Source: Jacaranda mimosifolia
Lineage: Eukaryota; Streptophyta; Magnoliopsida; Lamiales; Bignoniaceae
Reading direction: 5' to 3'
DNA: 64,000 nt
NCBI GenBank assembly: GCA_018894105.1
Contig: CM032121.1
Span: forward strand, 38,224,230 to 38,288,229
Shown: positions 1 to 12,092 of the stretch, piece by piece
Layout of the letters: every line of letters starts with the position of its first letter
How positions within the stretch are numbered: the stretch's first letter is position 1
The notes under the pieces: model-generated
The model's database searches: none
What the model was told of the DNA's origin: nothing
What the model saw: only the letters and a program-made list of their open reading frames with translations
Position numbers and translations under genes: made by a program

Positions 1-718
1 GTTTGCTAGATTGAAAATTTATTTTATGGGCTTTTTAGATATAAAGATTTATTTTAAAAGTTTTTAGCAAATTTTTCTTGATTTTATTTTATTTTTTAAT
101 TTACACATACACACATATAAAAAAATCTATTAAAATTCAAATTTAATACCTGTCACATATAAATATAAGAATGATCTCCCTACCAAATTGATCACTCAAT
201 ATTGATTTTGTTATAAATTTAAATGTTGATATGGATGGTCTTGAGAAATTAAGATCTTTTCATTATTTAAATTTAATATCCAAATAGAATAAATATATTT
301 CTTATAAAGATTATACTCCATTTTACATAATTTTAATACCATCTAAATATAAAATATCAACAATAAATAGTGATACCTATAAAAAACAAATAAATATATA
401 GTGACACTCCATGATTATAATACACATATCTCACATGAGAGCTCATGCACTAATTCTCTATATAAAACTTGCATAGTAACTAAGAAAAGATATATAATTT
501 CAGCATTGTGAGATGAATTTTATAGCAAATTGTAGGGTTTTTTTTTTATTTTTTTCTTCCCCTTTCTCACTATTTATTTTTTAAAGTTTGAAAAGTTGTC
601 AATGAAAATGAGATGAAAATAAATCTACATTGGTATATATTTTAACAGAAAATACCCATAATTTTCATTTTCAAATTCTCTTAAACTTACTTTATTGTTT
701 TATTATCATATCAACTAA
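1..718. other. AT-rich intergenic DNA
   Basis: No coding pattern, RNA gene or terminal repeat was recognised. The stretch is AT-rich with short homopolymer runs (a T run near 539-548). Short open frames here have no family resemblance. Confidence 0.5.
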
Positions 719-1160
719 GGCTTTGTTTGGTTGTAAATTGAGCCATTCTCCCAAAATATTTTGGGAGAATGGATTTTGGGTAGTGGAATTAGGGAATGTG
801 ATGGTTGTTTGTTTGTATTTTGAGAGAATGAATTGGGAGAAAATTGTTGATTTGTTTGTGTTTTGAAGGGGACAAGATGTCACTTCAATAACTTTTTTAT
901 TGGATTTGTGAGATTAAATGAGTATTTTAAAATTATTTATATATGTGTATATATAGATTGTATGAGTGGTAGTATGTGTATATATTTGGAATGATGAAAG
1001 AATATGGGGTGCCTTGGGGAGTGGTGTGAGTTGGGAATAGTAGGAATTTTTTGGGAATAAATTTTGTATTTTGGGAGTGAGATTGATGAATGTGTAGTGT
1101 TTATTTGTTTAAGTTTTAGGAGTTGAAAAATAAATTGGAGGTTGACAAACAAACAAAGAC
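719..1160. mobile_element. MITE, family 1 copy (about 442 bp)
   Basis: The ends are imperfect inverted repeats: GGCTTTGTTTGGTTGT on the left and ACAAACAAACAAAGAC on the right. Just inside the left end is a short perfect-looking hairpin around CCAAAATATTTTGG. Almost the same 440 bp sequence forms both outer ends of the palindrome at 26489-38167, so this is a dispersed family. No coding capacity. A target-site duplication is not convincing, so the superfamily is not assigned. Confidence 0.7.
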
Positions 1161-1494
1161 TAAATTCATATATGATTTGACTAAGAATACTAGTTATTGT
1201 TTCAAAGCAATTAAAATATACATATACCTTAAAAGAATGCATTTTTTAAGCATAAAAATATATGAATCATCTAAATTTTCAATTATATGTCTTCCCTTAT
1301 CATTATTTTTATATAAAAATATAAATAGATCTCATTTTCGTTTTTAAAATTAAAACTATTTTTTTTTTAATTCTTGAAAAATGAAAAATAAAAATAAAAA
1401 CATATATTGGGCCCTTAGTGATTTGGCCCATTTAGTTAGTTTATGTTTCATTTAACATGTTTGACATTCTCCTTTCAAAATCCTGAATTACTAA

Positions 1495-1924
1495 GCCTTT
1501 GTTTGGTTGTATCTTGGTTGAATTGCTAAAAAATGTTTTGAGGAAAAAAGTTAGGAAATGAATTGGAGGAATGTGATGATTGTTTATTTTTATTTTGAGG
1601 GTTATTGGACTAAATTTTGAAATAAAATTATTTGTTTGAAAATATTTTAGGAGAAGGTAAATTTTACTTTAGATCACATTAGTTATTTTTTTGTTGGATT
1701 AATAGGGTGGAATAGATTTTATAATTGTGTATATATAGGTGGAATGATTACCTATATGTATATATAGATAAAGTAATTGGTATATATATTTTTATGAGGA
1801 ATAGTGAGGGATTTTTTAAATATAATTTTATGTATGTTGATTAATAAAATTTAAAAGATAATATTTTATTTATTTTTATTTTGAGAGTTGAAAAATATTT
1901 TTGACATTTACAACAAACAAGCCT
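1495..1924. mobile_element. MITE related to family 1
   Basis: It begins GCCTTTGTTTGGTTGTAT and ends ACAACAAACAAGCC, giving inverted ends similar to family 1. Internal sequence resembles family 1 (a GAGGAATGTGATGATTGTTT stretch) but is strongly diverged. Target duplication not resolved. Confidence 0.5.
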
Positions 1925-2373
1925 CAAATATACCACTTAGCTTGAGGAACAATACACGTGAATTAAGCACTATCTTGTTGCCAAAGAAAAATAACAAAAA
2001 CCCTCATAGCCAAGTTTAGCCGTCAAGCCGTCTACCAAACCAGCCAGCACCAGGATTCCACCGCCACGTGTCCTTTAATCCCCAAAGTGCCCCTCAGAAC
2101 CACCTCAATCCCACAAATCCAACATATAAATCAACGGTCTAGAAGTAAAGCTGCCCAATCCGACCCCATCAACGGATCAGATTCTCTGGAAAACACGTTC
2201 CCAAAAAATGAGGCAAATGAACTAGGGCTTTGCTGCTATTATATATCTCATTGCTGCTCTGAAAAAATTTACGAATATATTTTATCTCTCTCTCTCTCTC
2301 CTCTCTACATTTTCCTCCTCTGTCTGAATTTTCCCTGTGAAAGTTTGATTTTTCAATTTTAGGTTAAGAAAAC
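1925..2373 (+). promoter_or_regulatory. VDAC upstream region and 5' UTR
   Basis: This stretch precedes the porin start codon and is less AT-rich than the flanks. A TATATAT stretch at about 2240-2246 could be the TATA box. A CT microsatellite at about 2285-2305, typical of plant 5' UTRs, lies between it and the ATG. An ACGTG core occurs near 1957 and another in GCCACGTG near 2062-2069. The promoter role is inferred from position. Confidence 0.5.
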
Positions 2374-5042
2374 ATGGGCAAAGGTCCGGGTCTCTACACT
2401 GATATTGGCAAAAGAGCTCGAGGTGTTTGTTTTTCTCTCATTTTTAATCCAGATATCGGATATCATTTCTCTACCTTTCCATTTCTTTTCTGTTTCTATG
2501 GTGTAATTCTCTTTTTGTTTATGTTTTTCTTTTCTTTTAGATCTTCTGTACAGGGATTACCAGAGCGACCAGAAGTTCACACTCACCACCTACTCACCCA
2601 CTGGAGTTGTAAGTAATTTTTGTGGTATTTTACGGATCTGATTTTTTTTTTTTTTCAATCCTTTTAGCTGGAGCTGTGGTTGCAGTTCGAAATTTCAATG
2701 AGTTTATTAGCTGGATGTACAGTATATATTGTTTTAACTAAGTTATTTTGAGGTAGAAATTTTGTTTGTTTCTTCTGTCTTTCAAATAGTTTATTTTTCT
2801 CTTATTGAAGAAGAGTGGAAGTACGAGAATGTTTTGTGCTTTCCTTTATTTGCATTTCTAATGTAGTAGGTTGATTGCTAAAATAGGCATTTGTTTGAGA
2901 TATTTGTGTAACTGATGAGTTTGAGCTATGTACTATCAATAGTTTATTATGCATTTATTGTGTGGGAGAGCAGTGTATTGGTTTATCACCATGTTCATAT
3001 GTTTATTCATCTATATTACATATAGTTGTGTCTTTGGGACAGTGAAAAAAGGTTTGGAGCTTTTATTTGGCATGCAACCCTTTGTTAGGTTGCTGGCATG
3101 ATGTACTCACAGCTTTTTGCGCTAATTTGGTTAAGATGAATGTTGAAAATGTGGTAATTTGAATATCATTTGTTCACTGACATAATGTATGGTTCTCTAT
3201 CTATTCAATTTCGAGATAAAAGCCTTTACAAAAAAGACTAGGTAGTTGTTGTAACTTCCATCTCTCATGGGAATTTTGGGATATGTGATTACTAAGATAG
3301 GCAGTTTTCGTTTGTGAAGATAAATGCTAAGTCTGAACTATTTTGGTGTTTTAGTATGCATTAAGTGTGTGAGAGCTATTTGACTTTGTATTTTGCTCCA
3401 TTTTATCATCTCTAAAGTTGGTTTTACTTTGTATGCTTTCTCTATTAACTTGCTTAGTTGACTCACGGTTGTTCCACTAATTTTTGAGGAAGGTGAGAAG
3501 GAGATGTTGTAGAGAATTATAACAAATGTGCACCACTAATTACTTCTATTTCATCCCATTTCATAATACTAGATATTTTATGAAAGTTTTTTTAATCCAT
3601 GCATATTGTCCAGAATCTGTTTTAAATGTTTTCTTTTTTGTTTTTCAACTTAACTAGTAAAACCAAAATCCGGAAGGAGTGTCAGTAAGCTAGGAAAACA
3701 GGCTTGGAAATGTACTTCTTTTGTACAAACTGATGCATAGTTTCTGAATTAATCAGTACTTACAATAAATATCAAATTTCATACCTTTTGCTACCTTCCA
3801 TGGGTGTGTAGGTTCTTGTTATGTTTTCTTTATTTTTTCCTAATATGCTTTTGGATCTTGGTATCTTGAATTCACTTCTGCAATTTTTGCCATTTGTTTT
3901 ATCTTTTTCCTTTTTTGGTTGCAGACTCTCACTTCAACAGGAACAAAGAAAGGTGACCTGTTTTTGGCCGATATCAATACTCAGTTGAAGCACAAGAACA
4001 TCACCACTGATATTAAAGTGGATACGGGATCTAATGTATGCTCTCTGCCATTCGATTTCATGGATTTTATTCTCTTGTGGCCACAAAGAAGTTGGAATGG
4101 TGTTGTGTAAAATTTTTCTTGCAAATTATCGAATAAGGTTAAAAATAAATTGATTTTCCTTTGAAATATCTAACTGATTTATGGAGCCAAATCAAATGCC
4201 AGCTCTTTACCACTATCACTGTTGATGAGCCTACTCCTGGGCTGAAGACAATCTTGAGTTTTAGAGTTCCTGATCAAAGGTCTGGAAAGGTAAAAAGATA
4301 CCTACCTGTTTAATCTACTGCATTTTGTGCCTCTTGTCTAATTTTTTCTTCCCATTGACCACTGTAGTTGGAACTTCAATACTTGCATGACTATGCTGGT
4401 ATTAGCTCAAGCATTGGGTTGACTGCTAACCCCATTGTAAACTTTTCTGGTGTGCTGGGAAACAATAAACTTGCTGTGGGGAGTGATGTATCTTTTGACA
4501 CTAAGGAAGGAGCTTTTACCAAATGCAACTTTGGAGCAAGTTTCACAAATGCTGATCTCATTGCTGCTTTGACAGTGTAAGTCGTTTCTGTTTTGTGGAT
4601 TTCTTTTTATCTTGACTTGTATTCTTTATTAAGCTTATTCAGATGTGCAACACGAATGCAGACACCTGCTTGCATGCTCAAACTGACTCTGGGCTTTGTG
4701 CCCTGAGATTGACAAACTGCTTTCTCTTGCTTTAGGAATGACAAGGGTGACACCTTGAGCGCTTCATACTACCACATAGTGAGCCCTTTGACCAACACTG
4801 CTGTTGGCGCTGAGGTGACCCACAGCTTCTCAAGCAACGAGAACACAATCACTGTTGGTACTCAACATTCATTGGACCCATTGACCTCCGTGAAGGCGCG
4901 GCTGAACAACTTCGGCAAGGCAAGTGCTCTGATCCAGCATGAATGGCGCCCTAAGTCGCTCATCACCGTGTCAACTGAGGTGGACACCAAGTCTATTGAC
5001 AAGAGCGCCAAGTTTGGGTTGGCCTTGGCCCTCAAGCCATGA
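2374..5042 (+). CDS. VDAC: Mitochondrial outer-membrane porin (VDAC), six exons, intact
   Basis: Voltage-dependent anion channel: a beta-barrel that passes metabolites and ions through the mitochondrial outer membrane. Exons by GT-AG and frame: 2374-2422, 2541-2608, 3925-4035, 4203-4289, 4368-4576 and 4736-5042, together 831 nt or 276 codons plus stop, the normal length for plant VDACs. The protein starts [20 protein letters not shown], the conserved N-terminal helix and first strand. It carries [20 protein letters not shown] in the middle and ends with the family-typical [13 protein letters not shown]. No internal stop or frameshift was found. Intron 2 is about 1.3 kb and part of it is duplicated at 18716-19330. 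It is the only clearly housekeeping gene here and borders the duplicated F-box/RNase region. Which VDAC isoform it is cannot be told. Confidence 0.97.
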
Positions 5043-5449
5043 GTGCAAGATATCTGTTTGTTATGGATGGTTTGAATGAGGAACTTTATGATGTGACATG
5101 CTTAATGCTGGTCCTTTTGGCGGCGTATTTTGGTGCTTATAAAAAATAATCTAGGTGGTTGCTTGAACATTCCGTAGTTCTCTTTTTGCCATTCATCATG
5201 TGTTGAACTTGTATCCTTCGGTGTCGGCTTTGAGCCTCTGACCCTCAAATTTTCTTCAATCAAGGCTAATCTCATTCCTTCACTTTTGTTGTCTTTCAAA
5301 TAATTGTGATCTGAAAGCTTCTGCAATTTTTCAAAGAATACCATATGAATTAAAAAGTATTCATTTGAAGAGAGAATTTATTTTTTTTGTTTTATTAAAA
5401 CAGATATGTTTTTGACTTTCCAACAGTATAAATTGCTACAGTTACTAGT
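5043..5449 (+). other. VDAC 3' UTR and 3' flank
   Basis: A possible polyadenylation signal (AAAAATAA) lies at about 5141-5148. The segment 5403-5455 is repeated at about 21937-21985, the start of duplicated unit 2, so the unit boundary lies in this flank. The open frame on the other strand has no family resemblance. Confidence 0.5.
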
Positions 5450-6840
5450 TGTGCATCTAACTGCCATCTTTTGCTGAACAAATTTCTTGCGGTACTAGTT
5501 CCTTCTCTTTATCGACACCAGGCTCTCCTCGTAACTATGCACGCGAGCGAGACCATATTCATTTCTAGCATGGAGGTTCAAAACTTTACGTGTATTAAGA
5601 TTCATCAGTATCAGATCGGCAAAGCTCGTTTCCATTACTACGTTGCAATCCCACAATCCCAATGGCCAATTAAAGTCCCAAAGCGAAAAGGGCCTCAGTC
5701 AGCAAGTCAAATCTTAAAATATAATACTTTGCTTTAGCATCATCTGCAAGCCAGTAGTAAACTCCTTTTATACACGTATTGCATTTAGATTGGCTTATAT
5801 TGCTAATCATTACGCCCAAATCAGTATCTTTATAGTGCTTCCAAGAATCAATATGTAGGCTATAGATATAAATCAATCCTGGGTTCCGAAAATTTCGAAT
5901 CCAAACAACCTTATAATTATCAATTGAAGGGACTACTCGAAAACCAAATATATTCACAAAAGCAAAAAAGTTGAGCAGGAAATATGTGATAGCTGTCGGG
6001 AGTGGCCTGAATTCTCTCATTGCAGGATTCCACAGAGTTTTTGTTCCAGCCCCACCTCCAATATTCTCATCAAACACACAGAATATTGAATTTATTGGCC
6101 CAATAACTGAAACAATTTGAGGATATTATAGATGGTTAGGTTCCTCGTATCTGGGGAACATTGTGTCCGAATACAAAGTGAAAATGCATTGTTGGACATT
6201 GATTCTGTAATGATAAACAACCAAACAAGTAGCTGATTTTTCTTGTGATTGAAGTGTTGTTTGATGAAATATAAACTCCCGATTAACGCATTCCAAGTCT
6301 TGCAAACACATTTGAAGTGTACTTAGAATTTTGTTGATAATCTTAATAGAATATCCATCATCACATATTCTGGCATATTGAGACTAAGAGGGTGTTTGGG
6401 TGAGCTTATAAGCTCCTTAAAACATCTTATAAGATGTTTAAGAACTTATAAGTTGATAAGAAGTGTTTGGTAAAATTTTAAAAAAAAGAGCTTATAAGAT
6501 CCTAAAATAAGATATTAGGAGCTTATAAGCTCTTTTAAAAAAAGTAATGAAACCTAACTTATTTTTAAGATCTTAACAATCTTTTTCATTTTTAACATTT
6601 TAACTACAAAATTGTTATTATTAACATCTTATAAGCTCCAACATCTTATTTTGTCCAAACACTTCAACAACTTATTTTAAAAATAAGATCTAACATCTTA
6701 TAAGCTTCAAAAACATCTTATAAGATGTAGGAGCTTATAAGATGTTTAAAATAAACTTAGCCAAACACCCTATAAGACTACGACTATCATAATTCGTCAT
6801 GATACTTAAAATCATACTTCTAGTTTCATATGTATATGAC
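5450..6840 (-). pseudogene. SLF-like F-box pseudogene, broken by stop, deletion and MITE
   Basis: This is a collinear paralogue of the intact F-box gene at 23313-24452. The recognisable parts are the F-box end with the YHYRINVQQCIFTLYSDTMF region (6126-6311), the F-box-associated domain with LWNPAMREFRPLP and WIRNFRNPGLIY (5670-6077), and the C-terminal end (5470-5670). Three lesions separate it from the intact copy. A CAA codon (Q in HLQYPQI of the paralogue) is TAA near 6123. An internal deletion joins the ILRFDLLTEA region to the PFSLWDF region near 5700, removing roughly 170 bp. A 385 bp MITE splits the N-terminal codons at 6388. It cannot encode a working adaptor. Confidence 0.9.
6388..6772. 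mobile_element. PIF/Harbinger-type (Tourist-like) MITE
   Basis: The terminal inverted repeats are GGGTGTTTGG and CCAAACACCC, and the interior is built from inverted CTTATAAGATGTTT-like blocks. The paralogue at 24380-24405 keeps the uninterrupted site, so the insertion is defined by comparison. The duplicated target is TAA (6385-6387 and 6773-6775), the 3 bp size of PIF/Harbinger elements. It sits inside the N-terminal codons of the F-box pseudogene. Confidence 0.8.
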
Positions 6841-7483
6841 CGTAATCTTTTCCTTTTGGCAAATATTAAAAAATATTGAAGAAGAAAGAAAAAAAAAAAA
6901 AGAACATATTTAAAAGGCCACTTAATTTATTTGATCATGCCACCATACTCATTATTTCTAAGATTCACAAAATGAGAAAGTAAGATGTCTTTTATTTGGT
7001 CATGCTTTAGAGATTTACCATTTTATTTTTATGTAGAAAAAGTAAATAAAATTTAAAAAGTGTAGAAGTTATAAAAGAACAATCTATTGCATTCATTATT
7101 TATAACCATGAGTAAATATATATCAAGCAGAAATCAGATACCCATGGACATGCGTGTAATTAATATGTACCTTATAATTAATAGAATGAACACAATGTTT
7201 ATTTGTATTTGACATTTTGATTTTATTTTTTTAATTATATATTTAATTGATATTACGATACAGTACTACACGCACTCATATTATTAATACAAAATTATCA
7301 TTGAATAGATACACATGAATATGATTGTTGGTAACACAAATTCAACTTGCAAAATCATCCAATACACTTTTTTCTTTCTTTTTTTTGTTGTTAAAAATAA
7401 GATAAAATTGTAAATTTATTGAGTATTTAACACTAGTATTACATAAATATGCATAAATTACAAACAGATTCACACGCATACAT
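6841..7483. other. F-box upstream spacer, collinear with 24470-25465
   Basis: No gene seen. Sequence blocks such as CTTTTGGCAAATATTAAAAAA recur in order at 24470-25090 upstream of the intact F-box gene. This is the shared 5' flank of the two minus-strand F-box copies and may hold the promoter, but no element was pinned down. Confidence 0.5.
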
Positions 7484-8433
7484 GCTGTTATTCAACCAGC
7501 TCATGTTTTTCTCTAAGCCAAACTTGATGTTTCCTTTTCCTTTTTCTAAAAAACGCATCCTCACAAAACGATATCGATTTAAGTTTTAAGAATTTAAAAA
7601 AAATGAAAAGGTCAATACGGTGACACGCCATATCCAAACGATGCTGATTAGTACCACAATAGGAATTAGGGTGTTCAATTAATTTTTAAGGTCTAACTAA
7701 ATTGGAGCTTCCTTTAAATAGCTCATACAAGAGATTGTTCATCAAAATTATGGCTTTGTTTGGTTATATTTCTCCAGAACAATATTGTTTTGGGAAAATA
7801 TAATAAAATATATCCTCATTTTTCCTTCAAAATGCACATTCTTCAATATATATATATATATTATATGTATATATTATATATATTTTATTATTATTTTAAC
7901 AATAAAAAAATCAATCAATTTCATTTTTACCCCCAAAACTCAACAAAAAAACATTAATTTACTGTTACAATAAAAAAAAAATCTTCCTCAAAACATAAAC
8001 AAACATACCAAAATACAACTTTCACATTATCCAATAATTCATTTTCCCAAAATATATAATAAACACATAATAAAATCACACAAAAAACACAACCAAATAT
8101 TCCCTATATATATTTTTTTAATTTTAATTTATTTATTCTATCCTTCTCTCCTCATACATTATACGTGATTTACCAAATGACCATAAAAGGTTTATGCGTG
8201 ACTTACCAGATCCACCAAACACTCATCATATTTTTAATTTATTTATGCGTGACTTACCAAACGGTCATCAAATACTCCTCGTACGATGCTGTCAGAATTT
8301 GTTATTTTTGGCTAAGCAGGCTCTTTAAATAAGGATAGCTAGACTTCCAAAATCAAGCTGAAGGATAAACCGATAAACCAAATTCTGAATTCTACTTTCT
8401 TTTAGTAGTCCCTGTTTTTCTTCTCCCTATTCT
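7484..8433. repeat. 5'-leader module, copy 1, left part
   Basis: The sequence from ATTCACACGCATACATGCT to the AATAGCTCATACAAGAG region matches 25466-25760 and 40787-41000 in order. It is split by a MITE (7752-8104) and by the long-TIR element starting at 8434. The right part resumes at 10158. The three copies look like promoter and 5' UTR of some gene, not identified. Confidence 0.65.
7752..8104. mobile_element. MITE with GTTTGGTT-type ends
   Basis: It begins GGCTTTGTTTGGTTATATTTC and ends CACAACCAAATATTCCC, an imperfect inverted pair. The interior is AT-rich with a TA repeat near 7848-7870. It interrupts the 5'-leader module relative to the copies at 25.5 and 40.8 kb. Target duplication unclear. 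Confidence 0.5.
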
Positions 8434-10149
8434 GGCTAATTTATCAAAATACAGCAAAAAAGGCGCAACTTTACAAAATTACCGTGGTTTGAGAAAGTTT
8501 ACAAAAATAGCGTAAGGTGTGGCTCCAAGCCACGCCTTTCTGTTTCTGAAATTTTTTTTTTTTAAAATTAAACAAAGGCGTGGCCTCTCTGGCATGACAA
8601 AATTTCCGCCCCATGCAAAATTTTTTTTTCAATTATTATTATTTTTTTTAATAAAAATGGAAGAGGCGTGGCCCACGCCTCTTCCATGCATTTTTTTCTT
8701 CTGAAAATGGAAGAGAGGCCACGCCTCTTGCATGCATATATATATATAATATATATTTTTTAATTAAGAGGCATGGCTTCTCTTCCATATTTTGTTTTTT
8801 TTTTATTGAAACTGAGACAAGAGCAGGCACGCCTCTTGTGGAGAATTTTTTTTTTTTTCCTGTACAGTGTCATTGGTCTTACTTATACACAACCGATTCC
8901 TTCATTATTCATTACTCTTCCTCAAATTTTTGAAACGAAAGAGTGGTAGTGCTGAGGCTGCAATAGGTGCAAGAAAAATTGAAGAGGAAAAGCAAAGAGA
9001 GAAGGAAGAAGAAGATACAAAGAAGAATAAATTGTGTTTAAAATAAGGTAAAATAATGTAAAACTTTAATTTATGCTGTTGAAGATTATAATTTTTTATT
9101 TTTAATTATTTTATGTTATTAATTTTGTATTGTTAAGATGATATATTGTAATTTTTTTTTTTTTGAATTTTTTTCAGTTTGGTTAGAAATCTTAAATTAG
9201 AGAAGGAAGATTTTGACCCACAAATATCAGGTTGGTTTTTAAATTTTTGAAAGTATATTAAATTGAGTTGTTTACTATTAAGTTTGAATTGATATGGTGA
9301 TGCGAAAGTTATTTTAGTTTTTAATTTGAATAATTTGAAATTGATAAGCATGACATTAGTATTAGTTTATGTTTGTGGTTTTTTTCTTTGTAATTATTAA
9401 TTCATATACAATGAAAAAATGAAAAACAAAAGTACATAATAGAGTATCAATATTTTTACATTACTGGTTATTAAGCAATTCAAATGCTAATAAATTTATA
9501 TTAAATTTTAATTAATTTATATTAAGTTACAAAATTAAAATTAAATAATTAATTAATTCATACTAAGTAAAATATTTTTTAACAAATTATATATGTTATA
9601 TATTTATTTATAAAAATTATATCTCTTATAAATTATGTGTATCATAATTTACATATTACTTGTAAATATTTATTATATTGTAAATATATTAGTCTATATA
9701 CAACATATAGTGCATTATATATTTTAATATATATAGTAAATACAATATATGATATATATATCATAATATATAATTATGTAATATATTATAGTATATAATA
9801 CACACAATATATAATATATACAATATATACTATATAATATACATAATATATAATATATATATATGTATATATGCATGCAAGAGGCGTGGCCTCTCTTCCA
9901 TTTTCAGAAGAAAAAAATAGATGGCCTCTTCAATTTTTATTAAAAAAAAAAATTAATTGAAAATTTTTTTTGCATGGGGCCGAAATTTTGCCATGCCAGA
10001 GGCGTGGTCTGTTTAATTTAAAAAAAAAAAAAATTTCAGAAACAGAAAGGCGTGGCTTGGAGCAACGCCTTACGCTATTTTTGATAACTTTCTCAAACCA
10101 CGGTAATTTTGTAAAGATGCGCCTTTTTTACTGTATTTTGATAAATAAG
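8434..10149. mobile_element. Long-TIR DNA element (1.7 kb, about 330 bp TIRs)
   Basis: The first about 330 bp and last about 290 bp are inverted copies, sharing the blocks ATTTATCAAAATACAG, TTTACAAAATTACCGTGG and repeated GGCGTGGC units. It is flanked by CCTATTCT at 8426-8433 and 10150-10157, a probable 8 bp target duplication; exact ends shift by 1-2 bp. Inner parts are AT-rich, with a long TA-rich tract at 9560-9870. A purine-rich stretch at 8935-9035 reads like a captured exon but has no family match. No transposase, so it is non-autonomous. Long TIRs suggest a Mutator-like element, although 9-11 bp duplications are usual there. Confidence 0.75.
8654..8684. repeat. Near-perfect 31 bp palindrome inside the left TIR
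   Basis: ATGGAAGAGGCGTGG is followed after one base by its exact reverse complement. The GGCGTGGC core recurs several times in both TIRs. Transcripts would fold into a stable hairpin. Confidence 0.75.
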
Positions 10150-10157
10150 CCTATTCT

Positions 10158-10480
10158 CTCCCTCTATTTCTCTACTGTTGTTCAATATCTCTTCTTCTTC
10201 TTCTTCTTCTCATTATTTCCCAGTTTTTATCAACAAACAGTTCACAAATCTTCACCCCATCCTCTGAAATTCAGTTGTGCGGCTTTCAGGGCCCGGATTG
10301 CAACAGCTTGGGCTATGGGCTCCTATTCTTTAGGTGGCTTTCATTACAAGTTGTTATTTTTTTTCTCCGACTGTTTGATTAGGTTTTGGAATGGCTAAAT
10401 TCGGAAGAAGAGGAAAAACAAAAAGCATAGTTCTGCCGCTTTCATGCCGCCCGGACGATGTGAGGAGGTACCTTCTCAAC
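10158..10480 (+). repeat. 5'-leader module, copy 1, right part, with possible first exon
   Basis: It matches 25780-26220 and part of 41040-41410. It carries a TTC microsatellite at about 10190-10210. An ATG at about 10391 opens a short frame (MAKFGRRGKTKSI) running to GAGGAGGTACC, where GTACCT resembles a splice donor. In copy 2 the same ATG is followed at once by a stop, so coding is doubtful. The host gene is unknown. Confidence 0.45.
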
Positions 10481-10504
10481 ATTTATATCATAATGCATAT
10501 GTAC

Positions 10505-10985
10505 TTAATTTGGATTTTATGTTGCATGTGCTTTAGCAGGGATTAGTATCAAGCACCTTGACATGCATTGATCCAGATCCACAAAGGAACCATAATTAAT
10601 TTCTAATTTTGATTAATGCATTATAGTAGTTGTTTGATTATGATATTAATTAATATTTAATTTTAAATTTGGTCATTTGATGTTTGCATACAGTTTACTA
10701 TGTTGCCAGATCTTGCTCAAGTATGCCCATCTATCAACTATAGAACATACCTTAAAAAAACATTTGGTACCATGAATACTACAAACATAGTTTCTGTGCC
10801 AAATCTAACCTATAGTGGATGAGATGAAGTATTTTAGTGGTGTAATATGAATACGACAAAGAATCGATTTGTTGCAGGTTTTCTAGAGTGAAAATATAGT
10901 GCTTTCTTGTGATAAGCACTACAAAAGAATTGAAATAATTAAGGCGGTATGGAAAACTCTCAATTCTTCGTCGTATTCCTATTGC
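10505..10985 (+). pseudogene. T2 ribonuclease pseudogene, plus copy of pair 1
   Basis: A relic of a secreted T2/S-type ribonuclease. The N-terminus is missing. A decayed active-site block DFMLHVL (family: FTLHGLWP) lies at about 10509-10530. An intron of about 110 bp with acceptor GCATACAG follows, then exon 2 from about 10693. Exon 2 reads PSINYRTYLKKTF, then after a one-base shift YHEYYKHSFCAKSN, the second active-site block (family: HEWxKHGTC). It goes on with DEMKYFSGVI, a stop, IRQRIDLLQVF, a stop, and YKRIEIIKAVWKTLN. The C-terminal third is lost at a junction with the minus copy near 10963-10985. Two stops and a frameshift make it dead. Confidence 0.8.
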
Positions 10986-11426
10986 GCTTCTAAAGTAATT
11001 CAATCATTCGCTATAGGTTTGGCACAAATGCCATATATATGGTACACTCATTGTACCAAAACTTCTCTTTAAGCATGCCTGGTTGATAGATGATCAGAAT
11101 TGAGGAAGATCCAGCCACACATTAAACTGTATGCAACCAAAACATAAAAAATTATCAAAACTAAAATTAAGATGATAAAAGGTTAAGGACAAGCAGTTGT
11201 ACATAAGTTAGTTACTACTGGAGTAGGGTTTCTAGTGCTATTAACAACCCAAGGCCCATGCAACGTAAAATCCAATGGGATTGGATTAATATAGCTGGCA
11301 CCACTATGAGGATAAGAGGTGGGAGTCCAAGTCTGAACAATTTACATGTGGTGATAGGGTCTCCGGCCTGAAGATATTTTAGCTCAAAGGAAAAAATGCT
11401 ATAGCTACAATACTAAGAAGGCCCAT
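10963..11426 (-). pseudogene. T2 ribonuclease pseudogene, minus copy of pair 1
   Basis: Starts with a signal-peptide-like MGLLSIVAIAFF at 11426, then shifts frame. The mature start is a stop followed by IVQTWTPTSY (family: VQTWPPxYC). The first active-site block is FTLHGPWVVN (family: FTLHGLWPxN), so the key Leu and Pro are lost but His is kept. A single intron (about 11100-11200, acceptor GCATACAG) separates exon 2, which holds LPQF, a stop, SSINQACLK and FWYNEC. A further shift leads to the GICAKP of the second active-site block, then LNYFRSAIG. The C-terminal third is missing. The single intron in the hypervariable part is the S-RNase class gene structure. Confidence 0.82.
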
Positions 11427-11433
11427 GTTTTTG

Positions 11434-12058
11434 CCTAGCATCATGCAAGTATAAGTTGTTTGATGGAAGCTAATTTGCGATCCACTAGGTGTAAAGAGAT
11501 TGATCAATTAGGTCTCATATTTATAATCTTAAATATAAGTTATATATGAGCTAATGAGGTTAATGATGTTCCTTTTTTCTTCATTTTGGATTTTGCAGGC
11601 TTGTGCTAGTTAGTTGCAGTTAATCTATGAATTTAATTATACAGAAAAGGTTTCATCTTTAATTTTTTAGTTCCTTTCTGCTGATTAACTATCACCACTG
11701 TCAAGGCCTGGAAGAAAAATGATAGCCTTCTATGTATGGCAATATCAATTTACATAGTGAATTGTAAACAAACCAATTCATTTGTTGGCTCATACCCCCT
11801 CCACACATTACAAAATCAATAATATATCCTGAAAGGTACAATGATTAGATCTAGATCTCTCTCTCTCTCTCTCTATCTCTCTCACGAATTTAAGGAAAGT
11901 TGAGTTGAGTAGAGAATTATTCTTAGTAGTATAGGGAGCTCTCTCATGAATTTAAGGAAGCTCAATGAATTTAAGGAAGCCGATTTGAGTGGAGAATTAT
12001 TGTTAGTATTATAGGAAGAACACCAGATATATATACATGGTATTTGTGTTGATTAAGT

Positions 12059-12092
<34 letters not shown>

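Noticed and set aside
5102..5344. 80-codon minus frame after VDAC
   Set aside because: It sits in the VDAC 3' UTR and flank, is not conserved in the partial copy at 21.9 kb and has no domain.
9970..10398. 142-codon open frame
   Set aside because: It spans the right TIR of the 8434-10149 element and the leader module, with poly-F and poly-K from homopolymers and no domain.
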